Assembly: GCF_003259155.1 (NCBI RefSeq) | Contig: NZ_QGMQ01000003.1 | Location: 248,001 to 312,000 of the forward strand | Source: Marinimicrobium alkaliphilum | GTDB lineage: Bacteria > Pseudomonadota > Gammaproteobacteria > Pseudomonadales > Cellvibrionaceae | Direction: 5' to 3' | Length of the DNA: 64,000 bases | Shown here: positions 46,936 through 56,440 of the stretch, piece after piece | How the letters are laid out: each line of letters opens with the position of its first letter | Numbering within the stretch: position 1 is the stretch's first letter | Position numbers and translations under genes: made by a program | Notes under the pieces: generated by a model | What the model was told of the DNA's origin: nothing | What the model saw: the letters and a program-made list of their open reading frames with translations, nothing else | Databases searched by the model: none

Positions 46936-47210
46936 AACAGGATCTCCGAAAGCAGAAGCGACACAATGTCACCGAATTCAACAGAAGTCTAGCAAGCGCC
47001 AGGCCACTTTCGTAAGGTCATGATTTTGAAGGATTTGTTAGAATGGCTGGCACATAAAGCCGCACCAGCTGTAAGAATATTCGACGATTCAAGCGCCAAC
47101 TATTATTGATCGCGGCGTCGACGTAAATGCGCACACCCACGCTGTCGGTGCGCTGGGTGGGGGCGCAAGGCTGACAGCGCCCCCCACCGGGGGCGCGTTC
47201 TGAAGACGGC
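46936..47210. other. Intergenic region between the PEP-CTERM and amylase genes
   Basis: This 275-bp gap carries the sigma-54 site and two overlapping, mutually exclusive hairpins just after the amylase stop: GGTGGGGGCGC (47156-47166) can pair with the left arm of the GCGCCCCC/GGGGGCGC stem at 47177-47196. Neither stem has a T-run. Confidence 0.6.
46991..47006 (-). promoter_or_regulatory. Sigma-54 promoter of the PEP-CTERM gene
   Basis: On the minus strand TGGCCTGGCGCTTGCT (47006-46991). Against TGGCACG-N4-TTGCW it matches at all defined bases except two, and keeps the GG and GC elements 10 bp apart. The ATG is about 56 bp downstream. Confidence 0.65.
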
Positions 47211-48980
47211 TTAGAAGCCGCCGTTGAAGGTCGGGTGCAGATTGTTCTGATTGTGGTTGCCACCGCCCTCCCAATCGACACCGGCAGTGCCCGCAGGGCC
47301 GCGCCGAGTCTTCCATTCGAAGTTGCCCGGATCAGGAATCGACACTTCCCAGACATTACCCACGGTCCAGGTGCCCTCGACGCCACCGCCCCAGCTGGTC
47401 AGGATTGAGGGACTTCCGGTGAAATAGAGCGAGTGACCGTAACCCACATCTTTGGTCATACGCAGGGTGATACTCCCCGGCTGACTTCCGGTGGATGCTT
47501 CGGGCACCCAGATGGACCAGCCAGTGCCTTCAGACATGTTGACCGGAAAACTACCAAAACCGTTGGCATCGGTGGTGACCGTGCCGCTGACATTGCCGGT
47601 GTAATCGTAAAAAGTCGTGTCAGGCTGATGCGAATTGATCCAGTGACTCTGCTGCGTGCCCCAGTTGCGACCGGAAATCAGCATCACCAAACCGGTGCCC
47701 GGCACTTCCGCCAAACCTTCACGGACATACGCGTAAACGGCTTCGGTGTTGCCGCTGTACTCGTGGCCCGGGCCGTAAGCAAAGTAACGACGAGCCTCGA
47801 TCAATTTATCCAGCGTCGGCGCCATACCAAACTCGTCATAGTCCCGCGCAAAGACAGTGGGGACACCCTGTTCTCGCATGAGAATGTAGGCATACGCCTG
47901 ATTTTTGTAGCTGTTGACTTCCGGCATGCCGTAGGGATTGCCGGCGCGGCTGGTATCGTGATTATCAACAAAAGTGACGGCCTGTTCGGCGCGGTGGCTG
48001 TTGACCAGGCCACCCCACCAACGCATGTCTTTATTACCACTGCTCAGGCTAACGAAATCCTCGCGCAGCTGGAAATCAAAGGCGCGCAAATGCGGCGTAC
48101 CGACATGGTCCAGATAGCCGATGACGTCATTGACCCACGCCTCCGCCACAAAAAACACCTCGTCATTGGTGGCCCACTGCACGTGGTTGACCCAGTCGCG
48201 GGTAAAGTCGCTGTCGACGTGGGCAATCGCATCCATACGGAAGCCGTTGAAACCCACGTGGTTGATGATCCACTCACCCCAGGCTTTCATTTCGTCGACC
48301 ACGTCATTGCGGTTGTAGTCGACGTCATTGCCCATCAGGTAGGGGAAGTGGAAGGTGTTACCCCACCATTTTCCCGGAAACAGGCTGTCATCAATGCCGT
48401 TGAACGCGGTCCAGTCCCACTGAAAATTGTGGTAAAGGTAGCCCCAGTCCTGAGTGTAATGGGCATCGCGACCGTCAAGGTTGAACATGGACCAGGCCGT
48501 GCCCCAGTTGGGAATATTTTCCTGGGCATCGGCACCCATACGGTGGTTGAACACCACATCGTAGTAGGCCTCGATACCCAGGTTATCCAGTGCTGCCAGT
48601 GCGTTTTCCAGTTGCTGGCGGGTACCGTAACGGGTTGGCACGGTGCCTTTCTGGTCAAACTCACCCAAGTCCCAGAAGTCATACACGTCATAACCGACGC
48701 TGAAGGTACCAGCCATACCTTTGGCTGCTGGCGGCAACCATAGGGAAGTAATGCCCGCTTCTGCCAAAGGCTGGGCCATCGCCGGCAGGTCATTCCACAA
48801 GCCTGGATAAGCATCCCAGTAAAAAGCTTGATACATCGTATTATTGACGAGATGCTCGGGCACCTCGGGCAAGGATTGCTGAGCATTGGCGCCGAGCGAC
48901 AAGGTCAGCAGTAAAGCACCGGCGATTAAACGACCGGCGGATTGGTACAACCGTTTTGATGAAAAAAACGTCATAAGCAT
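47211..48980 (-). CDS. Secreted alpha-amylase, GH13, with C-terminal starch-binding-like domain
   Basis: A 589-residue exoenzyme that hydrolyses alpha-1,4 glucans. Signal peptide about 1-33 (GALLLTLSLGANA). GH13 regions: DVVFNH (141-146), GFRMDAIAHV with nucleophile D250, VFFVAEAW with acid/base E280, and FVDNHDT with D342; all catalytic residues are present. The GSHxY-like liquefying layout suggests the GH13_5 group. The last 75 residues (VGYGHSLYFTGSPSILTSWG, NFEWKTRRGP) look like a shortened CBM20-type domain. Likely cargo of the T2SS. Transcribed alone. Confidence 0.93.
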   Translation of the reverse strand: MLMTFFSSKRLYQSAGRLIAGALLLTLSLGANAQQSLPEVPEHLVNNTMYQAFYWDAYPGLWNDLPAMAQPLAEAGITSLWLPPAAKGMAGTFSVGYDVYDFWDLGEFDQKGTVPTRYGTRQQLENALAALDNLGIEAYYDVVFNHRMGADAQENIPNWGTAWSMFNLDGRDAHYTQDWGYLYHNFQWDWTAFNGIDDSLFPGKWWGNTFHFPYLMGNDVDYNRNDVVDEMKAWGEWIINHVGFNGFRMDAIAHVDSDFTRDWVNHVQWATNDEVFFVAEAWVNDVIGYLDHVGTPHLRAFDFQLREDFVSLSSGNKDMRWWGGLVNSHRAEQAVTFVDNHDTSRAGNPYGMPEVNSYKNQAYAYILMREQGVPTVFARDYDEFGMAPTLDKLIEARRYFAYGPGHEYSGNTEAVYAYVREGLAEVPGTGLVMLISGRNWGTQQSHWINSHQPDTTFYDYTGNVSGTVTTDANGFGSFPVNMSEGTGWSIWVPEASTGSQPGSITLRMTKDVGYGHSLYFTGSPSILTSWGGGVEGTWTVGNVWEVSIPDPGNFEWKTRRGPAGTAGVDWEGGGNHNQNNLHPTFNGGF

Positions 48981-49224
48981 GCCTGTTATTCTTAGCGTTA
49001 GTGAGGGTGACTTTCGCGAACGAAGGTCAACGGTGTTGCCGAGAGAATCCCGACGCAGCTTATCCTTTGCTTGAAGATCTCCAGTACCGATAGACTCGCT
49101 ACCGGCGGAGTGTTGGGAATAGTGACGACTATTATTGGAATGACTGCCGCCTGTTTAAAATCTAAACACTTCGCGCTAGGCTGAACAATATGAATACGTA
49201 TGCAAACGGTGAGGAGTCGGAATT

Positions 49225-49989
49225 GTGAACGGTTACAGCGTTGAAATGCGCCACCTGATGACGGCCTTGGCGGCACTCTTTCTGATACTTGTCGGATTTC
49301 TGCTACCGGCGTTTGATCAACCCGATGGGTATCACCTGTGGGTTGACCAGCGCACACTTGGGGTTATTCCCAACGCTGGCGACGTGTTTTCCAATATCGG
49401 CTTTTTCCTGGTTGGCTGTGCGGGCCTGTTTACGTTAGCCACTGGACGAGCCTTCATTCACGGCCGTCACGAAGCCCGGCTCTGGGGCGCGTTCTTTATC
49501 GGCTTGATCGCGACCGCCGCCGGCTCGGGCTACTACCACTGGCATCCCATTGACGCGACATTAGTGTGGGACAGGGCCGCAATGGCGCTGACATTCTGTG
49601 CACTTTTTGGGGCGTTGGTGAGCGATCGAATCGGTGCACGGGCGGGCGTTCTGCTCTTTGCGGCATTACTGGTCTATGCGTTGACCAGTATTTTTTACTG
49701 GTATGCAGGGCGGCTGGAAGGCGCGGGGGATTTGCGCCCCTATGCCATGGTGCAGGTGGCGCTGTTTGTGCTGATCCCCTGGATACTCTGGCTTTACCCG
49801 GCGCGCTACAGCCACAGCAGCTTTTATCTGCTGGCCCTGGCCAGCTACGCATTGGCATTGATCAGCGAATATTTTGATCGGGCGATTTTTGAAGCCACCG
49901 CCGTGATCAGCGGTCACTCCCTTAAACACTTGCTCGGGGCGCTGGCCGCCGCCTGGCTGTTGTTGATGCTCAGGCGGCGAAAACCTTGA
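49225..49989 (+). CDS. Ceramidase-like (CREST superfamily) integral membrane protein
   Basis: A 254-residue protein with seven predicted transmembrane helices. The CREST pattern is present: NAGDVFSNIGFFLVG with its Ser/Asn, SGYYHWHPIDATLVWDR with His and Asp, and a late ISGHSLKHLLGALAAAW with paired His. These residues bind zinc in ceramidases and related hydrolases. The true substrate in bacteria is unknown. It starts at GTG 49225 behind GAGGAG. Divergent from the amylase. Confidence 0.85.
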   Translation: MNGYSVEMRHLMTALAALFLILVGFLLPAFDQPDGYHLWVDQRTLGVIPNAGDVFSNIGFFLVGCAGLFTLATGRAFIHGRHEARLWGAFFIGLIATAAGSGYYHWHPIDATLVWDRAAMALTFCALFGALVSDRIGARAGVLLFAALLVYALTSIFYWYAGRLEGAGDLRPYAMVQVALFVLIPWILWLYPARYSHSSFYLLALASYALALISEYFDRAIFEATAVISGHSLKHLLGALAAAWLLLMLRRRKP

Positions 49990-49992
49990 GCA

Positions 49993-50754
49993 TCAGGACC
50001 GTACCCGATAACCCGTTTTGAATATCCAGCACACAATCGCCAGACAGATCACCAGGAACACGCTAATCATCGCCAGACTGATAGTCACTGGTACGTCGGC
50101 CGTGCCGTAAAAACTCCAGCGAAAACCGCTGACCAGATAAACCACCGGGTTGAAGAGCACCAGCTTTTGCCACAGGGGCGGCAGCATGGTGATGGAGTAA
50201 AACGTACCCCCAAGGAACGCCAGTGGCATAACCACCATGGCGGGCACAATCTGCAAGCGCTCGAAGCCATCAGCACAAATACCGATGATGAACCCCAGCA
50301 GACTGAACGCCAGCGCGGTCAGAAACAGGAACCCGAGCATCCACAGCGGGTGGGCAATGGAAAAATCGACAAACAAACGTGCAGTGACCAGAATGATCAA
50401 CCCAATAATGAGTGACTTGGTCGCCGCTGCGCCAACATAGCCGAGCACGATTTCAAACGCCGAGATGGGCGCCGACAGGATCTCGTAGATGGTGCCCGAA
50501 AACTTGGGCATATAAATGCCGAAGGACGCATTCGAGGTGCTCTCCGTTAACACCATCAGCATAATCAGACCAGGCACAATAAAGGCACCGTAACTGACCC
50601 CTTCTATGTCCCCCATATGCCCACCAATGGCGGAACCGAACACCACAAAGTACAGCGCCGTGGTGAGCACCGGTGAAGCAATACTTTGCAACAGGGTGCG
50701 CCAGGTGCGTGCCAGTTCAAACAGGTAGATGGCTTTGACACCGTAATAGTTCAT
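49993..50754 (-). CDS. ABC-2 type transporter permease
   Basis: A 253-residue inner-membrane protein with six hydrophobic segments. [15 protein letters not shown] and [18 protein letters not shown] fit the ABC-2 permease family, close to NodJ/DrrB-type exporters. Its start overlaps the ATPase gene stop by 4 nt. The C-terminal region includes [20 protein letters not shown], the family signature. Exported substrate unknown; drugs or lipids are possible. Confidence 0.92.
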   Translation of the reverse strand: MNYYGVKAIYLFELARTWRTLLQSIASPVLTTALYFVVFGSAIGGHMGDIEGVSYGAFIVPGLIMLMVLTESTSNASFGIYMPKFSGTIYEILSAPISAFEIVLGYVGAAATKSLIIGLIILVTARLFVDFSIAHPLWMLGFLFLTALAFSLLGFIIGICADGFERLQIVPAMVVMPLAFLGGTFYSITMLPPLWQKLVLFNPVVYLVSGFRWSFYGTADVPVTISLAMISVFLVICLAIVCWIFKTGYRVRS

Positions 50755-51677
50755 GCGCGGCGCTCCTCTACCAGACTGACGAAAATATCTTCCAGTGAAC
50801 TCTGGTTAGTGTGTAAATCCGAGTAGTCCAGACTGAGTGCCTCAAGGTCCCGTAACAACGGTGCAATCGCCGCCTGATTCTGGGTATCGTAGTGATAAAC
50901 CAACTGATAGCCGTCGTCAGACAGGCTCAGTTGATAACGGGTCAAACGCTCTGGCAGCGCATCGAGTGGTGCCGTCAATTGGACACTCAGCTGTTTGCGC
51001 CCCAACTGGTTCATCAGGTTCTGTTTGCCATCAACCAGGATGATTTCGCCCTGATGGATCACCCCAATACGGTCCGCCATTTCCTCGGCTTCCTCGATAT
51101 AGTGCGTGGTCAGGATGATGGTGACGCCCTGTTCGCGCAGCGCTCGAATCATGGTCCACATATCCCGGCGCAGCTCGACATCGACGCCGGCGGTAGGCTC
51201 ATCCAGAAACAGGATCTCCGGTTCATGGGCGAGGGCTTTGGCTATCAGCACCCGCCGCTTCATACCGCCGGACAGTGCCATAATTTTGGTGTCTTTCTTG
51301 TCGTACAGCGACAGGTCCCTGAGCAACTTTTCCAGATAGGCATCATTGGCCGGCTTGCCGAACAGCCCGCGACTGAACTTGACCGCAGCCCACACGGTTT
51401 CAAACATATTCACCGACAGCTCTTGGGGCACCAGGCCGATACTGGCGCGAGCGCGACGATAGTCCTTGACCACGTCCCAGCCGTTGGCGAGCACACGTCC
51501 ATCGCCGGGGTTCACAATGCCGCAGATGATACTGATCAGCGTGGTCTTGCCCGCACCATTGGGCCCCAGTAACGCAAAGATTTCTCCCTTGTGAATGCTT
51601 AGGTCAACGCCCCTGAGCGCTTCAAAACCCGAGGCATAGACTTTCGTCAGCCCCTCGACAGCAATTACGGGTTGCAC
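50751..51677 (-). CDS. ABC transporter ATP-binding protein
   Basis: A 308-residue ATPase. Walker [15 protein letters not shown] (about 35-48), Q-loop LVPQELSV, signature [12 protein letters not shown], Walker [19 protein letters not shown] and switch His [11 protein letters not shown]. The C-terminal 80 residues are the usual DrrA-type extension. It pairs with the downstream permease. GTG start, 13 bp inside the 3' end of the GyrI-like gene. Confidence 0.94.
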   Translation of the reverse strand: MQPVIAVEGLTKVYASGFEALRGVDLSIHKGEIFALLGPNGAGKTTLISIICGIVNPGDGRVLANGWDVVKDYRRARASIGLVPQELSVNMFETVWAAVKFSRGLFGKPANDAYLEKLLRDLSLYDKKDTKIMALSGGMKRRVLIAKALAHEPEILFLDEPTAGVDVELRRDMWTMIRALREQGVTIILTTHYIEEAEEMADRIGVIHQGEIILVDGKQNLMNQLGRKQLSVQLTAPLDALPERLTRYQLSLSDDGYQLVYHYDTQNQAAIAPLLRDLEALSLDYSDLHTNQSSLEDIFVSLVEERRA

Positions 51678-52198
51678 ACAGTCTCCTCAGCCCTTACGCG
51701 GGCGCTAGTGGTTGTGGCCTGCGATACCTTTTCTACAGGTCCCCAGACCTGAATCTCGCCCCACCCGGTTTGTGGGTTGAATGATGCGCCGTAACGCTCA
51801 ATCAGCATCACGTTGCCTAGTTGTGGCCTGGCGGGCTTGAGCCGCGCCGCGCTTAGACCGGCCGCAAAAATATGCTGCACGGTTTGTCGCATGCGGGAAA
51901 CATGTCCGGCATGCTCAAAAACCGCGTACTGCTGAGCCGGAAGCGTTAATTTATTCCATTCGGACGTGAGTCCATCCAGCGTCGCCACCTGCGTGCAAGC
52001 CAGGTAGTCAAACAGCCCAGCATCCTCGCGAACGTATAGGCTGACGCCATAGCGGGTGCGGCCGATTTGCCCAGGCACCCAGCCCTGATAAACGGAAAAC
52101 TGTTGCCACAAAGGCGCTATTTCCTTCATTGGTCGGGCTTTTATCCGTCGCCGAATACCAGCCAAGTGCAAATCACCACTGTGCTCAAGACGCAACAT
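51665..52198 (-). CDS. GyrI-like small-molecule-binding protein
   Basis: A 177-residue cytoplasmic protein of the GyrI-like/AraC effector-binding superfamily: [40 protein letters not shown] and [12 protein letters not shown] are the recognisable pattern. There is no DNA-binding domain. Such folds bind drugs or cationic compounds. It overlaps the ATPase gene by 13 bp, suggesting it senses or sequesters a compound exported by the transporter; this is inference. Confidence 0.82.
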   Translation of the reverse strand: MLRLEHSGDLHLAGIRRRIKARPMKEIAPLWQQFSVYQGWVPGQIGRTRYGVSLYVREDAGLFDYLACTQVATLDGLTSEWNKLTLPAQQYAVFEHAGHVSRMRQTVQHIFAAGLSAARLKPARPQLGNVMLIERYGASFNPQTGWGEIQVWGPVEKVSQATTTSARVRAEETVCNP

Positions 52199-52297
52199 AA
52201 CCTTTCACTCCATCGGGTTGCCAGAGGAGCACCGCATCCTAAAACCTGTACTTAGGTTAAGGTCAAGTAAAAAGATGTAGGCGCGCTCGTCTTTGTC

Positions 52298-52642
52298 TCA
52301 CACGTCGAGTTCACGTATCGGGCGAACCTCGATGCTGCCCACGCGCGCGGGCGGTATCGCAGCGGCGATACGCAGCGCTTCGTTGAGGTCCTGGGCGTCA
52401 ATCAAATAGAACCCCGCCAGCTGTTCCTTGGTCTCGGCGAAGGGCCCGTCGGTGATGTGCACCTGCCCTTGGCGCACCCTCACGGTGGTGGCACTCGCCA
52501 CCGGGGCCAGGGCTTGCCCCGCCAAAAGGTGGTCACTCTCGACCAGGCTCTCAGCATAGGCGAAGCACTCGCGGTCTTCCGGGCTATCGGGCAGGCTGTG
52601 GAGCTTGTCTTCTTCACTGTACACCAGGCAAAGGTATTTCAT
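52298..52642 (-). CDS. YciI family (DGPF) protein, partner of the ECF42 sigma factor
   Basis: A 114-residue protein: MKYLCLVYSEEDKLHSL at the start, VRQGQVHITDGPFAETKEQL in the middle with the DGPF motif, and GFYLIDAQDLNEAL. GGAGGATCTACC precedes the ATG at 52642. DGPF proteins are the constant partners of ECF42 sigma factors and are needed for their activity in studied bacteria. It lies 50 nt after the sigma gene. Confidence 0.9.
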   Translation of the reverse strand: MKYLCLVYSEEDKLHSLPDSPEDRECFAYAESLVESDHLLAGQALAPVASATTVRVRQGQVHITDGPFAETKEQLAGFYLIDAQDLNEALRIAAAIPPARVGSIEVRPIRELDV

Positions 52643-52692
52643 GGTAGATCCTCCGTTAAGGGGCGCGGTTGTCATAACCGGCTGAACTGCCT

Positions 52693-53958
52693 CTAGTCGC
52701 TCGGCGACAGGGCCAATCGACACTCGGCCAGGCGCCGCTCAAGAAAATGCCGTTCTTGTTGTTGCTCGGTCAGCGCCAGCGCCTGTGCGTAGGCCTTGTG
52801 CGCCTTCTGCCATTGGCCCAGGCGTCGACACAGATCTGCGCGAGCCGCATAGGCCAGGTAATAGGTATCGAGCGGGCCCTCAGCCAACAGTTGGTCCACC
52901 AGTGCCAGGCCCTGTTCGGGGCCATCGCGCATGGCCACGGCAACGGCGCGATTAAGCGCCACCACAGGCGTTGGTGTCGCCTGCAACAGCAAGTCATAGA
53001 ACGCCACGATTTCATCCCAATCCGTTGCTGCATAGTTGGGCGCCTGCGCGTGCAACGCGGCAATCGCCGCCTGCAGGGTGTACGCGCCTACCACCGGTGC
53101 CATCAGCGCGCGGCGCACTCGCTCATCGCCTTCGGCGATCATGATCTGATCCCAACGGCGACGATCCTGGTCTTCCAACAAGACCAACTCACCCTCAGCA
53201 TCGGTGCGGGCATCGCGCCGCGCTTCGTGCAACAAGATTAACGCCAGCAAGCCCTCCACCTCTGGCTGCGGCAACAACGCAAGCAGCAGGCGGGCCAGCC
53301 GAAGGGCTTCCCCGGACAACTCTGCGCGGGTCAATTCAGCACCACTCGACGCGGAATATCCCTCGTTGTAAATCAGATAGATCACCTGCAGCACGGCATC
53401 GAGACGCTCGGGCAATTCGGCAGGACCGGGGACATCGTAAGGAATGGCCGCTGTGCGAATTTTTTGCTTGGCACGCACGATGCGTTGCGCCAGCGTCGAG
53501 GCCGGGATCAGATACGCCCGGGCGATCGCCTCGGTGGTGAGACCGCAGACTTCCCGCAGGGTCAGTGCCACTTGCGCCTGAGGCGCGAGACTCGGGTGAC
53601 AGCAGGTGAAAATCAGGCGCAAGCGATCGTCGGGAATACGATCATCGTCGTCGAACACCTCGTCATCCCGGTGCTGATAGAGCTGCTCGGCAATCACGTC
53701 CTGAGCGGCATCAAAACGCCCCCGTCGACGCAAGTGGTCAATCGCCTTGAAGCGCCCGGCCGACACCAGCCAGGCCACCGGATTGGCGGGCACACCCGCA
53801 TCAGGCCACTGACTGAGCGCAGCGGTGAAGGCATCGTGTAGCGCTTCTTCGGCCAGCTCAAAATCCCCCAACACCCGGATCAGGGTCGCAAGTACGCGTC
53901 GGGATTCCGCGCGATAAACCTGCTCGATGGCGGCTGTCTGGTCTGTCACCCTGTTCAC
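52693..53958 (-). CDS. ECF42-type RNA polymerase sigma factor (SigJ/DUF6596 type)
   Basis: A 421-residue ECF sigma factor with an extended C terminus. Region 2 is [19 protein letters not shown], region 4 is [20 protein letters not shown]. The C-terminal extension (about 190-420) carries a TPR-like set and DUF6596 segments ([40 protein letters not shown]). ECF42 factors lack an anti-sigma factor and are controlled by the extension with a DGPF partner. Next to the YciI gene. Confidence 0.92.
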   Translation of the reverse strand: MNRVTDQTAAIEQVYRAESRRVLATLIRVLGDFELAEEALHDAFTAALSQWPDAGVPANPVAWLVSAGRFKAIDHLRRRGRFDAAQDVIAEQLYQHRDDEVFDDDDRIPDDRLRLIFTCCHPSLAPQAQVALTLREVCGLTTEAIARAYLIPASTLAQRIVRAKQKIRTAAIPYDVPGPAELPERLDAVLQVIYLIYNEGYSASSGAELTRAELSGEALRLARLLLALLPQPEVEGLLALILLHEARRDARTDAEGELVLLEDQDRRRWDQIMIAEGDERVRRALMAPVVGAYTLQAAIAALHAQAPNYAATDWDEIVAFYDLLLQATPTPVVALNRAVAVAMRDGPEQGLALVDQLLAEGPLDTYYLAYAARADLCRRLGQWQKAHKAYAQALALTEQQQERHFLERRLAECRLALSPSD

Positions 53959-54059
53959 CTCGTGGCCTTTTCGGTTACCGGTTTGCGGAAGATCAAGTAC
54001 AACACCGCCCGGACTTGCTATCTTTAAGCCTGCACACCGCCGTCCCGGAGGGAACGACC

Positions 54060-54647
54060 ATGACCGAACGCGTCCTCGTTATTCAAGGCCACCCCGACAA
54101 CCGCCGCAAACATCTTTGTCACGCCCTGGCCGAAGCCTACGCCGAAGGGGCCGAAGGCGCAGGCAGAGAGGTGCGCCATATCGATATCGCATCCCTGGAC
54201 TTTCCGCTGCTGAACAGCCAGGAAGACTGGGAAGAGGGCGAGGTGCCAAGCAGCCTCAAAGCCACCCAGGAAGCCATTGAATGGGCTCAGCATCTCGTGC
54301 TGATCTTTCCCTTGTGGCTCGGGGACATGCCCGCACTGGTCAAAGCGTATCTGGAACAGGTGGCACGCCCGAGCTTTGCTTTCAATCAGACTGAGAAAAA
54401 CCCGTTCGCGCGCAAACGCCTGGTCGGCCGTTCAGCACGGGTGATTGTCACCATGGGTATGCCCGCCATGGTCTACCGCTGGTATTTTCGCGCCCACAGT
54501 ATCAAGTCGCTGGAGCGCAATATTCTGGGCTTCGTGGGTTTCGCCCCGGTGGACGAAACCCTCATCGGCATGGCCGGCAATATGAAACCCGAGGCCGCGC
54601 GGAAATGGTTGAGCAAGGTGCGTAAGCTGGGCGAGCGCGGAATGTGA
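54060..54647 (+). CDS. Flavodoxin-fold NAD(P)H dehydrogenase (quinone)
   Basis: A 195-residue flavoprotein of the NQO1/MdaB-like group: [20 protein letters not shown] (about 4-23), [20 protein letters not shown] and [20 protein letters not shown]. It probably reduces quinones by two electrons with FMN or FAD. ATG 54060 follows GGAGGGAACGACC. Divergent from the ECF42 gene and separated from convergent ridA by one base. Confidence 0.88.
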   Translation: MTERVLVIQGHPDNRRKHLCHALAEAYAEGAEGAGREVRHIDIASLDFPLLNSQEDWEEGEVPSSLKATQEAIEWAQHLVLIFPLWLGDMPALVKAYLEQVARPSFAFNQTEKNPFARKRLVGRSARVIVTMGMPAMVYRWYFRAHSIKSLERNILGFVGFAPVDETLIGMAGNMKPEAARKWLSKVRKLGERGM

Positions 54648-54648
54648 G

Positions 54649-55032
54649 TTACAACACCATCACCCCATCCGCTTCAACTTGGGCACCCTTGGGCAGCTGG
54701 CTGATACCGATTGCCGCGCGCGCCGGGTAGGGCTCGTTGAAGTACTGGGCCATGACCTCGTTAACCACCGGGAATTGACTCAGGTCGGTCAGGTAAATAT
54801 TGAGTTTGACGATGTGTTTCAGGCTGCCGTTGGCGGCTTGGCACACCGCGCTCAGGTTTTTGAAGACCTGGTGGGCCTGTTCAGCGAAGTCATCACTTAC
54901 CAACACCATTGTGGCCGGGTCCAGCGGGATCTGTCCCGACAAGTACACGGTGTTGTCCACCTTGATGGCCTGGGAATAGGTACCGATGGCCTCGGGGGCA
55001 TTCTCGGTGTGGATAACAGCGCGATTGGTCAT
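54649..55032 (-). CDS. ridA: RidA family enamine/imine deaminase
   Basis: A 127-residue trimeric deaminase that clears reactive 2-aminoacrylate. [38 protein letters not shown] and [20 protein letters not shown] are diagnostic; the Arg in PARAAIG binds the substrate carboxylate. The ATG at 55032 is preferred to the 55077 opening. Confidence 0.94.
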   Translation of the reverse strand: MTNRAVIHTENAPEAIGTYSQAIKVDNTVYLSGQIPLDPATMVLVSDDFAEQAHQVFKNLSAVCQAANGSLKHIVKLNIYLTDLSQFPVVNEVMAQYFNEPYPARAAIGISQLPKGAQVEADGVMVL

Positions 55033-55120
55033 AGAGGCTCCTCGCCAAACAGGGTAAAAGGGGCCCAGTATAGTCAAGCTACGGGTATCGCGCCAGCGCT
55101 CGGCCGGGGTGATGACAGCG

Positions 55121-55150
55121 CTGCCAAGCGCTCGCCAACTAAGCTATAAT
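55121..55150 (+). promoter_or_regulatory. Sigma-70 promoter candidate of the MFS gene
   Basis: CTGCCA (55121-55126), 18-bp spacer and a perfect TATAAT (55145-55150), about 100 bp before the ATG at 55252. Confidence 0.5.
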
Positions 55151-55251
55151 CAGCGGCAATCAAATCAGACAATGACTCCCCCAAGCCCAATGTAGACTCG
55201 TAGGCCGTTTGGCCTCGCGGGGCGGGGTGGTTTTTCCAACGGACGCCCCAG

Positions 55252-56433
55252 ATGACTCACAGCCTCAGCAAAGCGCGCATGCGCGTGATTGAAATCGCCC
55301 TGGCCATTGGTGGTTTTGGTATCGGTACCGGCGAATTCGCCGCCATGGGGCTGATGCCCGGTATCGCTGCTGGCATGGGCGTGACCGAGCCTCAGGTCGG
55401 CCATGTGATCAGTGCCTACGCCCTTGGGGTGGTGGTGGGTGCACCGCTGCTGGCGGTCTTCGGGGCGCGCCTGTTCCGGCGCCACCTGCTGATTGGCCTG
55501 ATGATCTTTTATACCCTGGCCAATATCGCCAGCGCCCTGGCGCCGGATTACCCCACGCTTCTACTCTCTCGCTTCATTGCAGGGTTACCCCACGGCACCT
55601 ATTTCGGGGTCGCGGCGCTGGTGGTGGTCAACCTCTCGCCCCCGAGCGACCGGGGCAAGGCGGTCAGCCGGGTTCTGATCGGTCTGACCCTGGCGGTGCT
55701 GATTGGCACCCCCCTGACCACCTGGATGGGTCAGACCCTCGATTGGCGTCTCGCGTTTGGCTTCGTCGCACTCACGTCTGTGATCACCGCCGCAATGCTG
55801 TTCAAGGTCCTGCCCCTGGACCGCGAGCAGGCGCGCAACAGCCCCAAGAAGGAGCTCAAAGCCTTTGTTCAGCCTCAGGTGTGGCTGACCCTGATGGTGG
55901 GTGCCACCGGCTTTGCGGGTGTGTTTTGTGTATTCAGCTACCTGGCACCGACCCTGCTTTACACCACGGAGGTCAGCGCCGGCTGGATTCCCGTGGCCAT
56001 CGCCGTATTCGGCGCCGGCGGCTTTGTCGGCAACCTGGTGGGTGGGTGGCTGTTCGATCGCTTTCAGTTCAATGCAGTGGCGGGTATTCTGCTCTGGAGT
56101 CTCGGGGTATTTCTGTTGTTTCCCCTGGCGGCGACAGCACTCTGGAGTGTGCTCCTGTTGATTTTTATGGTCGGCCTGATCGGCAGTATGTCGCCGGTGC
56201 TGCAAACCCACTTGATGGACGTCGCGAAAGGGGCACAAACCCTGGCGGCGGCCTCACACCACGCGGCCTTCAACGCCGCCAACGCCCTCGGACCCTTTCT
56301 CGGAGGCCTGGCGATTTCCGCGGGCATGGGGTGGACCTCGACCGGCTATGTGGGCGCCGCCACGGCGCTGGTAGGACTGGGCTTTTTCGCCCTGGCGAAG
56401 GTCTGGCCCTCTTCAGAAGGCCAGATTCAATAA
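55252..56433 (+). CDS. MFS transporter, AraJ/YdhP-type
   Basis: A 393-residue inner-membrane carrier with twelve helices. Family patterns include GFGIGTGEFAAMGLMPGIA (TM1), YALGVVVGAPLLAVFGARLF with the loop after TM2, and SRFIAGLPHGTYFGVAALVV (TM4). DHA1 drug or arabinose-type exporters look like this; the substrate is unknown. Convergent with spoT, with 7 nt between stops. The ribosome site is poor. Confidence 0.9.
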   Translation: MTHSLSKARMRVIEIALAIGGFGIGTGEFAAMGLMPGIAAGMGVTEPQVGHVISAYALGVVVGAPLLAVFGARLFRRHLLIGLMIFYTLANIASALAPDYPTLLLSRFIAGLPHGTYFGVAALVVVNLSPPSDRGKAVSRVLIGLTLAVLIGTPLTTWMGQTLDWRLAFGFVALTSVITAAMLFKVLPLDREQARNSPKKELKAFVQPQVWLTLMVGATGFAGVFCVFSYLAPTLLYTTEVSAGWIPVAIAVFGAGGFVGNLVGGWLFDRFQFNAVAGILLWSLGVFLLFPLAATALWSVLLLIFMVGLIGSMSPVLQTHLMDVAKGAQTLAAASHHAAFNAANALGPFLGGLAISAGMGWTSTGYVGAATALVGLGFFALAKVWPSSEGQIQ

Positions 56434-56440
56434 CCGCAGG

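Noticed and set aside
47177-47196. Rho-independent terminator of the amylase gene
   Set aside because: The stem is strong but no T-run follows on the minus strand.
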